Shown: positions 32,937 through 41,159, counted from the first letter of the stretch. The stretch is DNA of 64,000 nucleotides from Selenomonas sputigena_A (GCF_051603425.1 NZ_CP194411.1:1674001-1738000), one strand, 5' to 3'. Made by a program: numbers and translations. The notes: generated from the letters alone by a model not told the origin.

Positions 32937-34022
32937 ATGATTCGCTTGCAGAATTTGGCAGCTCAAGGCGCAGGGCATCTTGCCCTGTGCCTTTTGCTCG
33001 TTTTTTTCGCCGCTTCTCTTTCGGCAGGATGTTTGTCCGAGCAGACGAAGAGCGCGGCTTCCGACGCCGCAGAGGAGGCGAGCGAGGAGTTCTTCGCGAT
33101 GGATACGAAGATGACGGTCAGGGTCTATGGCGAAGGTGCACCCGAGGCGGCGCGGGAGGCGAAGGAGCAGCTTCTCGCGCTCGATGCGCTTTGGAGCGCG
33201 GCGCGCGAGGGAAGCGACGTCGAGCGCTTGAACAGCGGCGCGGGCGAGGCAATCGCGCTCTCTCCCAAGACGATGCGGCTTTTGCGTATGTCTGAGGAGG
33301 TGCACGAGGAGACGAAAGGAGCGCTCGACGTGACGCTTCTGCCTCTCCTCAAGCTCTGGGGATTTTCGGGCGGCGTACATCGCGTGCCGACGGCAGAGGA
33401 AATCGAGGCGGCGCGTGCCTTGACGGGAGCGGGAAAGCTCAAGCTCGACGAGGCGGCGGGCACGGCGCGGCTCGAAAAGGGCAGCAGCGTCGAGCTTGGC
33501 GCGGTGGCGAAGGGCTATGCGGGCGAGCTTGTCGCGGCGGAACTCAAGTCGCGTGGGGTGCGCTCGGCGCTCCTCGACCTCGGCGGCAACATTGAGACGG
33601 TCGGCGCACGCGAGGACGGCACGCCGTGGCGCGTGGGGCTTCGGAATCCTTTCGGCGGGGCACTTCTCGGCACGGTCGAAGTCGCGGACGCCGCTGTCGT
33701 GACCTCGGCGATCGACCAGCGCTTCTTCACGGATGAAGCGGGAAACTGCTATTGGCACATCCTCGATCCGGCGACGGGCGCACCGGCGAGGAGCGGCCTT
33801 GCATCCGCCACCGTCGTCGCGGCGTCGGGCGGCCGAGCGGATGCGCTTTCGACGGCGCTCTTCGTCATGGGCGCGGATCGCGCCGCCGCTTTCTGGCGCG
33901 AGCGGCAGGATTTCGAGATGGTGCTCGTCGGTATGGACGGTCATGTGTGGATTACAGAGGGGCTTCTTGACCGCTTCTCGGCGGGCGAGGGGCTGACGGG
34001 AGAAGCGGAGGTCATTCGATGA
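32937..34022 (+). CDS. apbE: FAD:protein FMN transferase, lipoprotein
   Basis: 361 aa. Lipobox LSAGC (Cys about 32) places it outside the inner membrane. ApbE domain motifs: FAMDTKMTVRVYG, DVTLLPLLKLWGFSGG, VELGAVAKGYAGELVA, LLDLGGNIETVG (about 205-216), and a late Ala/Ser-rich GGRADALSTALFVMG with the Mg-binding Asp. It moves FMN from FAD to a Ser/Thr of the FMN_bind partner, encoded 2 bp upstream. The stop overlaps the NusG-II gene. Confidence 0.94.
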   Translation: MIRLQNLAAQGAGHLALCLLLVFFAASLSAGCLSEQTKSAASDAAEEASEEFFAMDTKMTVRVYGEGAPEAAREAKEQLLALDALWSAAREGSDVERLNSGAGEAIALSPKTMRLLRMSEEVHEETKGALDVTLLPLLKLWGFSGGVHRVPTAEEIEAARALTGAGKLKLDEAAGTARLEKGSSVELGAVAKGYAGELVAAELKSRGVRSALLDLGGNIETVGAREDGTPWRVGLRNPFGGALLGTVEVADAAVVTSAIDQRFFTDEAGNCYWHILDPATGAPARSGLASATVVAASGGRADALSTALFVMGADRAAAFWRERQDFEMVLVGMDGHVWITEGLLDRFSAGEGLTGEAEVIR

Positions 34023-34438
34023 AAGGGGAAAAGAAGGCGTGTCTCTTCGCTCTTTTCGCCGCGCTCCTGCTCGCTGCGGCGGGCGCGTGGCTCTTCACAT
34101 CCGTTTCTCGTGGCGGTGATGCGTCGAAGTCGGGCGCGGTCGAAGTCGTGCAGGACGGCGCGGTGATCTATCGCTTCACGCAGGAGGAACTGCAGGAGGA
34201 GCGACATATCCGCGTACCCTATGGTGAGCACGAGAACATCATCGCGACGGGCGGCGGCACGATCCGCATCGAGAGCGCCGACTGTCCCGATCAGATCTGC
34301 GTGCATACAGGCGAATTGAAGGGGGACGGCGCACCGATCATCTGTCTGCCGCATCGCCTGGAGATCCGCTGGGCAAAATCGGGCAGCGCGGGCGAGGCGG
34401 CGGTCGAGGCCGATGCGCCGGACGCGGTGGCGAGGTGA
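34019..34438 (+). CDS. NusG-domain-II-containing membrane-anchored protein
   Basis: 139 aa. One N-terminal TM (about 8-27) then an extracytoplasmic NusG domain II-like beta domain (about 40-120) with the family block IRIESADCPDQICVHTG... and IICLPHRLEI; the two conserved Cys (about 92 and 97) may form a redox or metal site. The family is commonly encoded beside ApbE, FMN_bind and Gx-transporter genes. The exact role is not established. ATG overlaps the apbE stop (ATGA), and its own stop overlaps the next GTG. Confidence 0.87.
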   Translation: MKGEKKACLFALFAALLLAAAGAWLFTSVSRGGDASKSGAVEVVQDGAVIYRFTQEELQEERHIRVPYGEHENIIATGGGTIRIESADCPDQICVHTGELKGDGAPIICLPHRLEIRWAKSGSAGEAAVEADAPDAVAR

Positions 34439-35046
34439 GGGACGCACGGCGAGAGCGCGGCGTTCGGCAGGGCGCATCCGCGCGGACGCGTATATGCGCA
34501 GAGGGAGCGGAGGAAGCGGGGCTGGCGCAGCAGGGGGCGGCGCGGCTGATGCTTCTTTCCATCTGCCTCGCACTCTCTTTGATGCTCTTCTTCGTCGAGC
34601 TTCGTCTGCCGCTCGTCGCGACGGTGCCGGGCTTCAAGATCGGCCTCGCGAACATCGTGACCGTCGCCGCGCTTCGGCTCTTTCGCGCGAGGGAAGCCCT
34701 CTTGCTCCTCGTCCTGCGCATCGTGCTCGGCGCGGCCTTCGCAGGCAGCCTGCCCGCGCTGTCGTTCAGCCTTGCGGGCGGGCTTCTGGCGCTTTCGGTC
34801 GGCGTCCTCTTGCTGCGGGCAGTTCCGCGCGTGCCGCTCGCGCTGCTCGGCGTCGCAGGTGCGCTCTCGCATAATGTGGGTCAGCTTCTTGCCGCCTCTT
34901 TCTGGCTCGGCACGCTCGACGTCTTTTACTATGCGCCCGTGCTCTTTGCTCTGGCCGTTTTTACGGGAGCTGCCACGGGTTTTCTCGCGCAGGAGATTTT
35001 GCGGCGGCTGCCTTTGGAAAATAAGAAAATTTCTCAAAAGTTGTAA
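34435..35046 (+). CDS. Gx-transporter/HepS component I-like membrane protein
   Basis: 203 aa with about six hydrophobic helices after a basic, Gly/Arg-rich N-terminus of about 37 residues. FFVELRLPLVATVPGFKIGLANIVTVAALRLF is the family signature (split here as VPGFKIGLANIV for clarity). The family is annotated as heptaprenyl diphosphate synthase component I or Gx transporter, and is found with NusG-II and ApbE in flavin-linked redox clusters. GTG start at 34435 overlapping the previous gene; a start at 34549 (MLLSICLALS...) would remove the odd basic leader and is a realistic alternative. Confidence 0.8.
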   Translation: MRDARRERGVRQGASARTRICAEGAEEAGLAQQGAARLMLLSICLALSLMLFFVELRLPLVATVPGFKIGLANIVTVAALRLFRAREALLLLVLRIVLGAAFAGSLPALSFSLAGGLLALSVGVLLLRAVPRVPLALLGVAGALSHNVGQLLAASFWLGTLDVFYYAPVLFALAVFTGAATGFLAQEILRRLPLENKKISQKL

Positions 35047-35071
35047 CAAATGTTCCCGAAAAAGCATTTAT

Positions 35072-35086
35072 CTAGTATTATACTAG
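35072..35086 (+). promoter_or_regulatory. Perfect palindrome before the double-cupin gene
   Basis: CTAGTAT-T-ATACTAG is a perfect 7-1-7 inverted repeat in an AT-rich stretch, 27 bp before the ATG at 35114. TATACT within it could be the -10, so a bound regulator would sit on the start region. No family consensus fits clearly. Confidence 0.5.
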
Positions 35087-35113
35087 GAAACAGAAAGAGA
35101 GGAGATGACAGCC

Positions 35114-35767
35114 ATGAAAGGTCAGGCAGGCAGGGTGCTTCGCCCCGCCGAGGAAATGGCGCCCGTCCCGGGCTGCACGGTGTCGGAAGCCATCAGCGCG
35201 GCGGGCGGCAACAATGTCGTCTGGTTCTCGCTCGCAGAAGCGACGGACATCAGCGCGGAGAGCTACGAGCGCCGCCGCCTCTGGTACGTTGCTTCGGGCA
35301 CGATGGAAGCGGTCGAGGAAAGCGGGAATACGCCGCTCGCCGCAGGAGATTTCTTCGTCGTACCCGTCGGTACGCCCGTGGGCGTCAAGACCGAGCGCGG
35401 AGCCGTTTATCTTGAGATCAGTTTGCAGGAGGGAAAGACCATGAACAAGGCAATCGAGGACAAGAAGGTATTTCAGCTGGCAGAACTTCTGCCGTGCCAG
35501 GAGGGCAAGATCGTCAACATGGATCTCGTGCAGAGTCCGAACCTCAAGTTCGTGCTCATGAGCTTCGGCGCGGGCACGGGGCTCGACGAGCACGCGGCGC
35601 CGGGCGAGGCTCTCGTCTTCGCGCTCGAAGGCGAGGCCGTCATTGGCTACGAGGGCAAGGAGTACACGGTTCACGCGGGCGAGAATTTCAAGTTCGCGAA
35701 GAACGGCAGGCATTATGTGCGCGCCGTGAAAGATTTCAAGATGGCACTGATGCTGGAGCTTGTTTAA
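35114..35767 (+). CDS. Double-cupin protein
   Basis: 217 aa, two beta-barrel cupin domains in tandem. The N-terminal one (about 1-105) ends with AAGDFFVVPVGTPVGVKTERGAVYLE. The C-terminal one (about 115-217) has LDEHAAPGEALVFALEGEAVIGYEGKEYTVHAGENFKFAKNGRHYVRA, where His, Glu and His give a plausible metal site; the N-terminal domain lacks the His ligands. The C-terminal part alone, starting MNKAIEDKKVF, matches the common 105-aa single-cupin proteins, so this is a fusion. Start at 35114 is 9 nt after GGAG; ATG 35105 is too close. Function unknown. Confidence 0.8.
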   Translation: MKGQAGRVLRPAEEMAPVPGCTVSEAISAAGGNNVVWFSLAEATDISAESYERRRLWYVASGTMEAVEESGNTPLAAGDFFVVPVGTPVGVKTERGAVYLEISLQEGKTMNKAIEDKKVFQLAELLPCQEGKIVNMDLVQSPNLKFVLMSFGAGTGLDEHAAPGEALVFALEGEAVIGYEGKEYTVHAGENFKFAKNGRHYVRAVKDFKMALMLELV

Positions 35768-35816
35768 GCCGATACGAACACAGGCGCGTTCGTGCCTGGG
35801 CGGCTTCGACAGCGGG

Positions 35817-35855
35817 AAAAGCGTGCGGGCAGGACGAAGCCCGTGCGCTTTTTTT
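35817..35855 (+). terminator. Terminator of the double-cupin gene
   Basis: AAAAGCG...CGGGC (35817-35830) pairs with GCCCG...CGC (35839-35848) through two wobble pairs in the centre; seven T follow. Confidence 0.8.
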
Positions 35856-35896
35856 ATGAAAGCGGCGGCAAATGCGAATTGCTTTCAGCAAAAGGC

Positions 35897-35924
35897 TTGA
35901 CATCCGCCGCTTTCGTGATAAGCT
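35897..35924 (+). promoter_or_regulatory. Promoter of enolase gene
   Basis: TTGACA (35897-35902), 16 bp, TAAGCT (35919-35924) with a TGA extension just upstream. The -35 is perfect and the -10 weak. About 40 bp before the ATG. Confidence 0.5.
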
Positions 35925-35965
35925 AAGAGTATAACGTTTCATTAGATTTACAAGGAGTGGATACG

Positions 35966-37264
35966 ATGAGGAACAGCAAGATCAAATGCATCCATGCACG
36001 CGAAATCGTTGACTCGCGCAGCAACCCGACGGTGGAAGTCGATGTCGTCCTAGAAGATGGCAGCTTCGGTCGTGCGGCATCGCCGTCGGGCGCATCGACG
36101 GGCCAGTTCGAAGCGCTTGAACTGCGTGACGGCGACAAGGCTCGCTACCTCGGCAAGGGCGTCCTGAAGGCGGTCGAGAACGTCAACACGACGCTCGCCA
36201 AGGCGGTCGTCGGTGTCGACGCTGCGGATACGGCTCTCGTCGACCGCACGATGCTCGAAGCGGACGGCACGGAAGATAAGTCGAAGCTCGGCGCGAACGC
36301 CATCCTCGCCGTTTCCATGGCGGCGGCGAAGGCGGCCGCTGTGAGCGAGGAGACGCCGCTCTATCGCTTCTTGGGCGGCAGCCAGGGCGGCCTTTTGCCC
36401 GTGCCGATGATGAACATCCTGAACGGCGGCGCCCATGCGGCGAACAGCATCGACGTGCAGGAATTTATGATCATGCCGGTCGGCGCTCCTGATTTCCGCA
36501 CGTGCATCCAGTGGTCGTCGGAAGTCTTCCATGCGCTGCAGAGCCTCTTGAAGGCGGACGGCCATGCGACGGGCGTCGGCGACGAGGGCGGCTTCGCACC
36601 GAACCTCAAGTCGGACGATGAGGCGATCGACTACATCATGCGCGCGATTGAGAAGGCAGGCCACAAGCCCGGCAAGGATTTCGTGCTCGCGATGGACGCA
36701 GCGGCCAGCGAGTGGAAGGGATCGAAGAAGGGCGAGTACAAGCAGCCCAAGTCCGGACAGGTCTTCACGACGGCAGAGCTTGTCGAACATTGGAAGAAGC
36801 TCGTCGACAAGTACCCGATCATCTCCCTCGAAGATCCGCTCGACGAAGAGGATTGGGAGGGCTGGCAGCTCATCACGAAAGAGCTCGGCAACCGCCTGCA
36901 GATCGTCGGCGACGACCTCTTCGTGACGAACACGAAGCGCCTCAAGAAGGGTATCGACATGGGCGCTGCGAACGCCATTCTGATCAAGGTCAACCAGATC
37001 GGCACGCTGAGCGAGACGCTTGCCGCCGTTGCCATGGCGCACAATGCGGGCTTCAAGGCTGTCGTATCGCATCGCTCGGGCGAGACGGAAGACACGACGA
37101 TCGCCGATCTCGTCGTCGCGCTGAACGCAGGCCAGATCAAGACGGGCGCACCGAACCGCAGCGAGCGCGTCGCGAAGTACAATCAGCTCCTGCGCATCGA
37201 GGAAGAGCTGGGCAAGAACGCCGTCTTCGCGGGCAAGAACGCCTTCAACGTGCCGCTGCCGTGA
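35966..37264 (+). CDS. eno: Enolase
   Basis: 432 aa, phosphopyruvate hydratase converting 2-phosphoglycerate to PEP in glycolysis. IHAREIVDSRSNPTVEVDV at the N-terminus, SGASTGQFEALELRDGD, catalytic region GDEGGFAPNL, Mg ligands in SLEDPLDEEDW and QIVGDDLFVTN, and ILIKVNQIGTLSETL with the catalytic Lys followed by SHRSGETEDTTIADL. ATG at 35966 is 9 nt after AAGGAG; the in-frame GTG at 35957 is too close. Monocistronic, with its own promoter and terminator. Confidence 0.98.
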   Translation: MRNSKIKCIHAREIVDSRSNPTVEVDVVLEDGSFGRAASPSGASTGQFEALELRDGDKARYLGKGVLKAVENVNTTLAKAVVGVDAADTALVDRTMLEADGTEDKSKLGANAILAVSMAAAKAAAVSEETPLYRFLGGSQGGLLPVPMMNILNGGAHAANSIDVQEFMIMPVGAPDFRTCIQWSSEVFHALQSLLKADGHATGVGDEGGFAPNLKSDDEAIDYIMRAIEKAGHKPGKDFVLAMDAAASEWKGSKKGEYKQPKSGQVFTTAELVEHWKKLVDKYPIISLEDPLDEEDWEGWQLITKELGNRLQIVGDDLFVTNTKRLKKGIDMGAANAILIKVNQIGTLSETLAAVAMAHNAGFKAVVSHRSGETEDTTIADLVVALNAGQIKTGAPNRSERVAKYNQLLRIEEELGKNAVFAGKNAFNVPLP

Positions 37265-37328
37265 GCATGATTTAGGAAATTCCTCCGCTGCGAGGATTTC
37301 CTGAAGCTTTCCAACGGGATAATGGAGG

Positions 37329-37373
37329 ACGACCATATAAGAGCCGAAAGCTTTTGTATGGTCGTTCTTTTTT
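37329..37373 (+). terminator. Terminator downstream of enolase
   Basis: ACGACCATA (37329-37337) pairs with TATGGTCGT (37357-37365), then TCTTTTTT. A second hairpin nearer the stop (AGGAAA.TCCTC/GAGGA.TTTCCT, 37274-37302) lacks a T tract. Confidence 0.8.
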
Positions 37374-37399
37374 GCAGGCAGGTATAGTAAGAATCACTA

Positions 37400-37428
37400 T
37401 TGACAAGAAAGGAAAGCAAAGGTAGAAT
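37400..37428 (+). promoter_or_regulatory. Strong sigma-70 promoter of the HMA protein
   Basis: TTGACA (37400-37405), 17 bp, TAGAAT (37423-37428); 60 bp before the ATG at 37489. Confidence 0.75.
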
Positions 37429-37488
37429 AGAGCGGTAGCATGATATGGGAAGGACAGGCGTCCTTTTGTAAGGAAAGAAGGAGAAATT

Positions 37489-37860
37489 ATGGCAACGTAT
37501 ATTTTAGGTGCACTGCTCCTGGCGGGACTTTTCTTTGCCGTACGCGGCATGGTGCGCCATTTTGGTGGCGGCGGTGCGTGCTGCGGCGGGGGCGGGGATA
37601 TTGAAGGCGGCCCGAAGAAGAAGCTCTATCACGATGTTATTGGCGAGAAGGTGCTCCATATCGAGGGCATGCACTGCGATAACTGCAAACACGCCGTGGA
37701 GCGCATCCTCAATGGGATCGACGGCGGCGCGGCAGAGGTCAATCTCTCGAAAAATATCGCTGTCCTCAAGATGGAACGCATGATTCCCGACGAGGAGCTC
37801 CATGCGGCTCTCGACAAGACGGAATACAAGCTCGGGCAGGTCGAACTGCGCGAGGCGTAA
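37489..37860 (+). CDS. Membrane-anchored heavy-metal-associated (HMA) domain protein
   Basis: 123 aa. An N-terminal TM helix (about 2-20, TYILGALLLAGLFFAVRGM) is followed by a Gly-rich turn with CCGGGGD and then an HMA domain (about 50-120). GMHCDNCKHAVERIL carries the metal-binding CxxC in the MxCxxC context, followed by the second beta-alpha-beta unit. It resembles a CopZ-like copper chaperone tethered to the membrane, perhaps a remnant or partner of a P-type ATPase; no ATPase gene is adjacent. The extra Cys pair near residue 29 may form a second site. AAGGAAAGAAGGAG precedes the ATG. Confidence 0.87.
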   Translation: MATYILGALLLAGLFFAVRGMVRHFGGGGACCGGGGDIEGGPKKKLYHDVIGEKVLHIEGMHCDNCKHAVERILNGIDGGAAEVNLSKNIAVLKMERMIPDEELHAALDKTEYKLGQVELREA

Positions 37861-37870
37861 GGGAAAAGGA

Positions 37871-37906
37871 AAACCTCCGGCAGGCTGGGCTGCCGGAGGT
37901 TTTTTG
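37871..37906. terminator. Bidirectional terminator between HMA and HD-GYP genes
   Basis: AAACCTCCGGCAG (37871-37883) pairs perfectly with CTGCCGGAGGTTT (37890-37902), followed by TTTT; the A tract serves the minus-strand gene. Confidence 0.9.
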
Positions 37907-37920
37907 TCGGAACGCGGGGG

Positions 37921-39132
37921 TCAAGGTGTGGGCGGTTTCTCCGAGGGCTGCTTCGGATCTTTCTTTGCGGGAGCCTCACGGTGCCTCTTTTTAGCCCGCA
38001 TGTCGCTGTCGAGATAGATCGCAGGGTCGACGCCCGTGGAGCGGATGAAGTTCAGCAGCTCGACGTCGTCCATGACGTACTGGATGACATTGCGGCGGCA
38101 ATGGGCGAGGTTCAGTCCGAAGTGTTTCTTGAGAATTTTGCCGTTCTTGTCGGCAAAAACGATGACGATGGGCGCCCGCGTATGGCCGAAGATGACCTTC
38201 TTGACGATGGCATAGCCAAGCTCTGTCCGCATGACGGTGCCGACGGGATAGACGGCAACATTGTCGAAGAAGAGACGCAGCAGCTCCATATCGAAGTGCC
38301 CGGGGGAGTTTTTCATCATCATTTGGTAGACGATGTTGGGCTTGTATGATTTTTTGTAGGGGCGCACGCTCGTCAGGGCATCGTAAACATCGGCGATGGC
38401 TGTAATGCGGCTGTAAGGGTGGATGGACTTGCCCTTGATATGGTAGGGATAGCCCGAGCCGTCGATGTGCTCATGGTGTTGGCAGGCGATGATGGCCAGC
38501 AGGGAGGCCATCGGGGATTGCAGTTCTTTGAGAATCTTGCGCCCCTCGGCCGGGTGGCAGCGGATGATTTTGAATTCGTCCGCCGTCAGCGCACCGGGTT
38601 TGTTGAGGATGCGCGGCGGTACGGCGATCTTGCCGATGTCGTGCAGAAGACCGCCCAAGGTGATGCTCTGCAGCTGGCTCTTTGAGTAACCGCGCAGGGA
38701 GCCGAGCATGGCCGAAAGCACGGCGACGTTGACCGAATGGGAAAAGGTATAGGAGTCGTGCAGGCGTATGTCCGTGATCTGCACGAGGTTCTTGCGGTTG
38801 GACATGATGTCCTTGACGAGTACATCGGCGCATTTTTCCAGCAGGTTCATACGGAATTCTCCCGTTTCTTCCGCTTGCTGGAATGTGGAGGCGACGTTGT
38901 CGACGGCCTGCACGCGCGTATGCTCCTCGATGATGTCGGGAGGCGGTTTGAGCTGGAAATCCGGGGAGAGGGAGGTGACGTGAAGTTCCGGTACTTCGAG
39001 CTGGTGCAGATGGTAGATGTAACGCTCCGTCAAGGGCGTACCGCGCGTCAAAAATGCCGCGCCTTTCTCGTTGAAGATGCTCTGCGCAGGAATCATGCCG
39101 GATTTCAGTTGGTTTGGCTTCAAGCGTATCAT
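37921..39132 (-). CDS. HD-GYP domain c-di-GMP phosphodiesterase-like protein (A)
   Basis: 403 aa, cytoplasmic. An N-terminal domain (about 1-110, GMIPAQSIFNEKGAAFLTRGTPL) is followed by HD-GYP (about 125-290). HSVNVAVLSAM, LLHDIGKIAVP, the CHPAEG block, HHEHIDGSGYP and AIADVYDALTSVRPYK give the full set of HD-GYP metal and substrate residues, so catalysis of c-di-GMP hydrolysis is likely. The C-terminal domain (about 295-375) is followed by a Lys/Pro tail (KKRHREAPAKKDPKQPSEKPP). It is a close paralogue of the next gene, in the same direction. Confidence 0.88.
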   Translation of the reverse strand: MIRLKPNQLKSGMIPAQSIFNEKGAAFLTRGTPLTERYIYHLHQLEVPELHVTSLSPDFQLKPPPDIIEEHTRVQAVDNVASTFQQAEETGEFRMNLLEKCADVLVKDIMSNRKNLVQITDIRLHDSYTFSHSVNVAVLSAMLGSLRGYSKSQLQSITLGGLLHDIGKIAVPPRILNKPGALTADEFKIIRCHPAEGRKILKELQSPMASLLAIIACQHHEHIDGSGYPYHIKGKSIHPYSRITAIADVYDALTSVRPYKKSYKPNIVYQMMMKNSPGHFDMELLRLFFDNVAVYPVGTVMRTELGYAIVKKVIFGHTRAPIVIVFADKNGKILKKHFGLNLAHCRRNVIQYVMDDVELLNFIRSTGVDPAIYLDSDMRAKKRHREAPAKKDPKQPSEKPPTP

Positions 39133-39213
39133 GCCAAGATCTCTCCGTTTTTGTGGTACAACGGTCTTGCCCCATCCCGTTGTGTTTTGCTTTGTCGGAA
39201 TATATCTGCGGGA

Positions 39214-40350
39214 TCAGCCGGCGACCTTTTTGAGCAAGGCGGCCGGATCCATATTGAGGCGATGCACGAAATGGTAGAGCTCGTTGTCGCTCAGAACACC
39301 CTCCAGCATGTCGGGAGGCGCTTCCGACAGATCGAAGGGATAGGGATTGTCCAAAAGCTTGCCGTCGCGGTTGGTGAAAATGCAGATGAGCGGCGTCTGC
39401 GTGCGGCCGAATTCCGTTTTCTGCACGATAGCATAGCCTTCCTTTGTCTTGACAATGGTGCCGATAGGATAGATGGCGACGTTGTCGAAGAAGAGCTGCA
39501 GCAGTTCGAGGTCGAAATGACCGTTCGAACACGTCGTCATGATGCGGTGTGCGACGGACGGCGTATAGGCCCTCTTATAGGGGCGCACGCTCGTCAGGGC
39601 ATCGTAGACGTCGGCGATGGCGGCAATGCGCGCGTAGCGGTGGATCTGCTCTCCCCGCAAGTGGTTCGGATAGCCGCTGCCGTCCATGCGCTCGTGGTGC
39701 TGCAGGGCAATGGCGGACAGCAGGGAATCGGTGGGGAACATTTTCTTGAGGCGCTGCCGTCCTGCTTCCGGGTGGCCTTGCATGAGCTCCCACTCGCTGT
39801 CCGAGAGATGCCCTGGCTTTGTCAGCACATCGAGAGGAATGGTGACCTTGCCGAGATCGTGCAGCAAAGCCCCGAGGGTGAGCTTCAAAAGCTCCTCCTG
39901 TGAGAATTTCAGCAGCATGCCGACGAGAGCCGAAAGAATGGCGACATTGACCGAATGGGCGAATGTGTAAGTGTCATGCAGCCGGATATCCGTAAGCTGT
40001 ATGAGATTCTTTCGCTGCGCGATGAGATCGAGCAGGATGGTTTCAGAAATGCTCTGCAAAGGCTTGGGATCGAAGGTTCCGTTTTCTGCAACTTCCTGAA
40101 AAACATGTGCGACATTGTGTATGGCGGAGATGCGCGTCTTTTCCTGCACGACGTCCTCAGGCGGCAGGAGCTTTAATTTTGGGTCAAGAGAGGTGACGGT
40201 GATGCCGTCGAGTCCCGTTTTCCGCAAGCGTTCGATATAGGCCTCGCTCAAGGACATGCCTTTTGTCAAATAGCTGGCGCCAAGGGGATTGTAAATGCTC
40301 TGCGCCGTGATCATGCCCGCTTTGAGGTTTTTCATTGGGATTTGGATCAT
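39214..40350 (-). CDS. HD-GYP domain c-di-GMP phosphodiesterase-like protein (B)
   Basis: 378 aa and the duplicate of gene A: same N-terminal pattern (GMITAQSIYNPLGASYLTKGMSL), HD-GYP core LLHDLGKVTIP, QGHPEAG, HHERMDGSGYPNHL and AIADVYDALTSVRPYK. All catalytic residues are intact. It lacks the basic C-terminal tail of A. Transcribed ahead of A, 81 bp apart, so both may be on one mRNA. Upstream (40351-40496) is a short AT-rich stretch without a clear promoter. Tandem copies with intact active sites suggest dosage or differing sensory N-termini. Confidence 0.88.
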   Translation of the reverse strand: MIQIPMKNLKAGMITAQSIYNPLGASYLTKGMSLSEAYIERLRKTGLDGITVTSLDPKLKLLPPEDVVQEKTRISAIHNVAHVFQEVAENGTFDPKPLQSISETILLDLIAQRKNLIQLTDIRLHDTYTFAHSVNVAILSALVGMLLKFSQEELLKLTLGALLHDLGKVTIPLDVLTKPGHLSDSEWELMQGHPEAGRQRLKKMFPTDSLLSAIALQHHERMDGSGYPNHLRGEQIHRYARIAAIADVYDALTSVRPYKRAYTPSVAHRIMTTCSNGHFDLELLQLFFDNVAIYPIGTIVKTKEGYAIVQKTEFGRTQTPLICIFTNRDGKLLDNPYPFDLSEAPPDMLEGVLSDNELYHFVHRLNMDPAALLKKVAG

Positions 40351-40496
40351 GATGTTTCACCTGCAATAGTGGCATAGCCTATGGACTTCTTCCACAATAG
40401 AATCTGTTGCTATTTGCTTTATAGCTACATGATACTATATTTTAGGAGAAAAATAAAGCGTATGTGCTTGTCCGGCTTCTGCGAAGGAAGGTTCTG

Positions 40497-41150
40497 TCAT
40501 CGTTTGCTGTTTGCAAGCCAGGCGTTCATAGCGGCGACGAAGATGAGGGAGAAGAGGACGAGGGCGACGGCCCATTGGAAGGCGAGGTCGTAGTCGTTTG
40601 CCTGCACGGCGGCATAGATCGCCGTGGACATCGTCTGCGTCGTGCCGGGGACGTTGCCGGCAAACATGATCGTCGCGCCGAATTCGCCGAGTGCACGCGT
40701 GAACGTCAGGACGAGCCCCGCGACGATGCCGTGCTTGGCGTTCGGCACGAGGATGCGCCAGAAGATGCGCCACTCGGAGATGCCGAGCGTGCGTGCAGCA
40801 TAGACGATGTTTTTGTCAAGCTGCTCGAAGGCGCCGCGTGCCGTGCGGTACATGAGGGGCAGCGAGACGACGACGGCGGCGATGACGGTCGCTTTCCAGG
40901 TGAAGACGAGCGGCACGCCGAAGTCGAGGAGCAGCTGCCCAATGGGGCTTTTTCTGCCGAATACGAGCAAGAGGAAGAAGCCGACGACGGTCGGCGGCAG
41001 CACCATGGGCAATGTGATGACGGCGTCGGCAATGCCTTGGAAGCGCCTCAGATGGAGGACGGCGTAGGCGAGGGCGATGCCGAGGAAGAAGGAGATGACG
41101 GTGGCGGTTGTCGCCGTCTTCAAGGTGATCCAGAAGGGTGAAAATTCCAT
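40497..41150 (-). CDS. modB: Molybdate ABC transporter permease
   Basis: 217-aa inner-membrane permease with five helices. The EAA-type loop FEQLDKNIVYAARTLGISEWRIFWRILVPNAKHGIVAGL binds the ATPase (residues about 125-160); ALGEFGATIMFAGNVPGTTQT (about 168-188) is the molybdate-family signature. AGGAGG precedes the ATG on the minus strand. Third gene of modABC, ends 9 bp after modC on the minus strand. Confidence 0.94.
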   Translation of the reverse strand: MEFSPFWITLKTATTATVISFFLGIALAYAVLHLRRFQGIADAVITLPMVLPPTVVGFFLLLVFGRKSPIGQLLLDFGVPLVFTWKATVIAAVVVSLPLMYRTARGAFEQLDKNIVYAARTLGISEWRIFWRILVPNAKHGIVAGLVLTFTRALGEFGATIMFAGNVPGTTQTMSTAIYAAVQANDYDLAFQWAVALVLFSLIFVAAMNAWLANSKR

Positions 41151-41159
41151 GTGCGCCTC

